From Bacteroidota bacterium (lineage in GTDB: Bacteria > Bacteroidota > Bacteroidia > NS11-12g > UBA9320), in the NCBI GenBank assembly GCA_024638525.1, contig JAHEKB010000086.1, forward strand, positions 1 to 6,350: a stretch of 6,350 nt of DNA. The letters run 5' to 3'. This document shows positions 6,103 to 6,350 of the stretch, in pieces. The notes under the pieces are model-generated. The model had not been told where the DNA came from. It ran no database searches and worked only from the letters and a program-made list of their open reading frames with translations. Each line of letters begins with the position of its first letter. Within the stretch, counting starts at the first letter, position 1. Position numbers and translations under genes: made by a program.

Positions 6103-6350
6103 CTACTTCAGATCCATAGAAGTCTTCTTTGTCGTCGTCCTTCTCTTCTTCATCCTGGTCATCCTCATCTTCTACTTCATCTGCCGCCATCAGTGTTCCA
6201 AGGTCTTTGATCAGATTATCGGCTTCTTTGAAGAGTTTTGCAGCTGGGTCGGAGATCAGACTTTTGGGATCCACATACTGCTTTGGTGATGCCCCTATGC
6301 TTTTGACCAAATTGGGATAGCTCACACCATCTTCTTCTTTGCCCAGCTTT
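6083..6350 (-). CDS. C-terminal part of unrecognised protein with acidic tail (5' end outside window)
   Basis: An open frame enters from the right edge and runs 88 codons to a TGA at 6083-6085. No start is needed inside the window: the frame stays open to the edge with K-L-G-K-E-E-D-G before the GTG at 6325, so that GTG is probably internal. The visible part has a predicted helical segment (D-P-A-A-K-L-F-K-E-A-D-N-L-I-K-D-L-G) and then an extremely acidic, low-complexity tail: within the 19 residues encoded by 6122-6178, 15 are Asp or Glu. Such tails are usually disordered and can mimic nucleic acid or bind cations or basic partners; that is general knowledge, not evidence for this protein. 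I do not recognise the family. The frame is likely real because it is open throughout, ends by overlapping the miaA start by 20 bases, and a non-coding read would not be expected to give such a composition in phase with an operon. The antisense Ser-rich frame is its shadow. Confidence 0.72.
   Translation of the reverse strand, partial: KLGKEEDGVSYPNLVKSIGASPKQYVDPKSLISDPAAKLFKEADNLIKDLGTLMAADEVEDEDDQDEEEKDDDKEDFYGSEVDESEIN

Noticed and set aside
6129..6320. Plus-strand Ser-rich open frame
   Set aside because: It is the antisense shadow of the Asp/Glu-rich tail; poly-Ser from TCx repeats is the expected complement.

Overview
The window looks like ordinary chromosome from a member of the Bacteroidota. 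The evidence is the mix of families: two hypothetical lipoproteins with Bacteroidota-style architecture, a DUF5723-type outer-membrane barrel, a lipid-anchored FKBP isomerase and a Bacteroidota-type MiaA (with DSRQ and IGVARP motifs). Most starts also lack a Shine-Dalgarno sequence, and TAnnTTTG promoter elements are present. The order within the phylum cannot be fixed from this window. I see no insertion sequence, phage gene, CRISPR array, tRNA, rRNA or toxin-antitoxin pair.

Layout, left to right. (1) 13-879 (+): a predicted 288-aa lipoprotein of unknown function. (2) 872-1743 (-): a two-gene unit, a DUF423 inner-membrane protein followed by a SixA-type histidine phosphatase, joined by an ATGA stop/start overlap. 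(3) 1771-5220 (+): a three-gene cell-envelope unit made of a 536-aa lipoprotein, a 462-aa DUF5723-like barrel protein (ATGA overlap) and a 150-aa FKBP-type peptidyl-prolyl isomerase lipoprotein (one base gap). (4) 6350-5185 (-): the acidic C-terminal part of an unrecognised protein, whose end overlaps the start of miaA by 20 bases. miaA in turn overlaps the 3' end of the FKBP gene by 36 bases, tail to tail.

The region is unusually tight. Between position 13 and the right edge only 28 bases (1744-1770 and 4767) are outside predicted coding sequence. The single divergent gap of 27 bases carries one TAnnTTTG element for each direction. No stretch longer than 300 bases lacks a gene.

The most coherent biological idea is that the lipoprotein, barrel and FKBP genes form an envelope module: a surface or periplasmic lipoprotein, its outer-membrane barrel partner and a periplasmic folding helper. 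The rest is housekeeping (tRNA modification) or widespread conserved genes. I did not find convincing evidence for a wholly new system; the findings are modest and marked as such.
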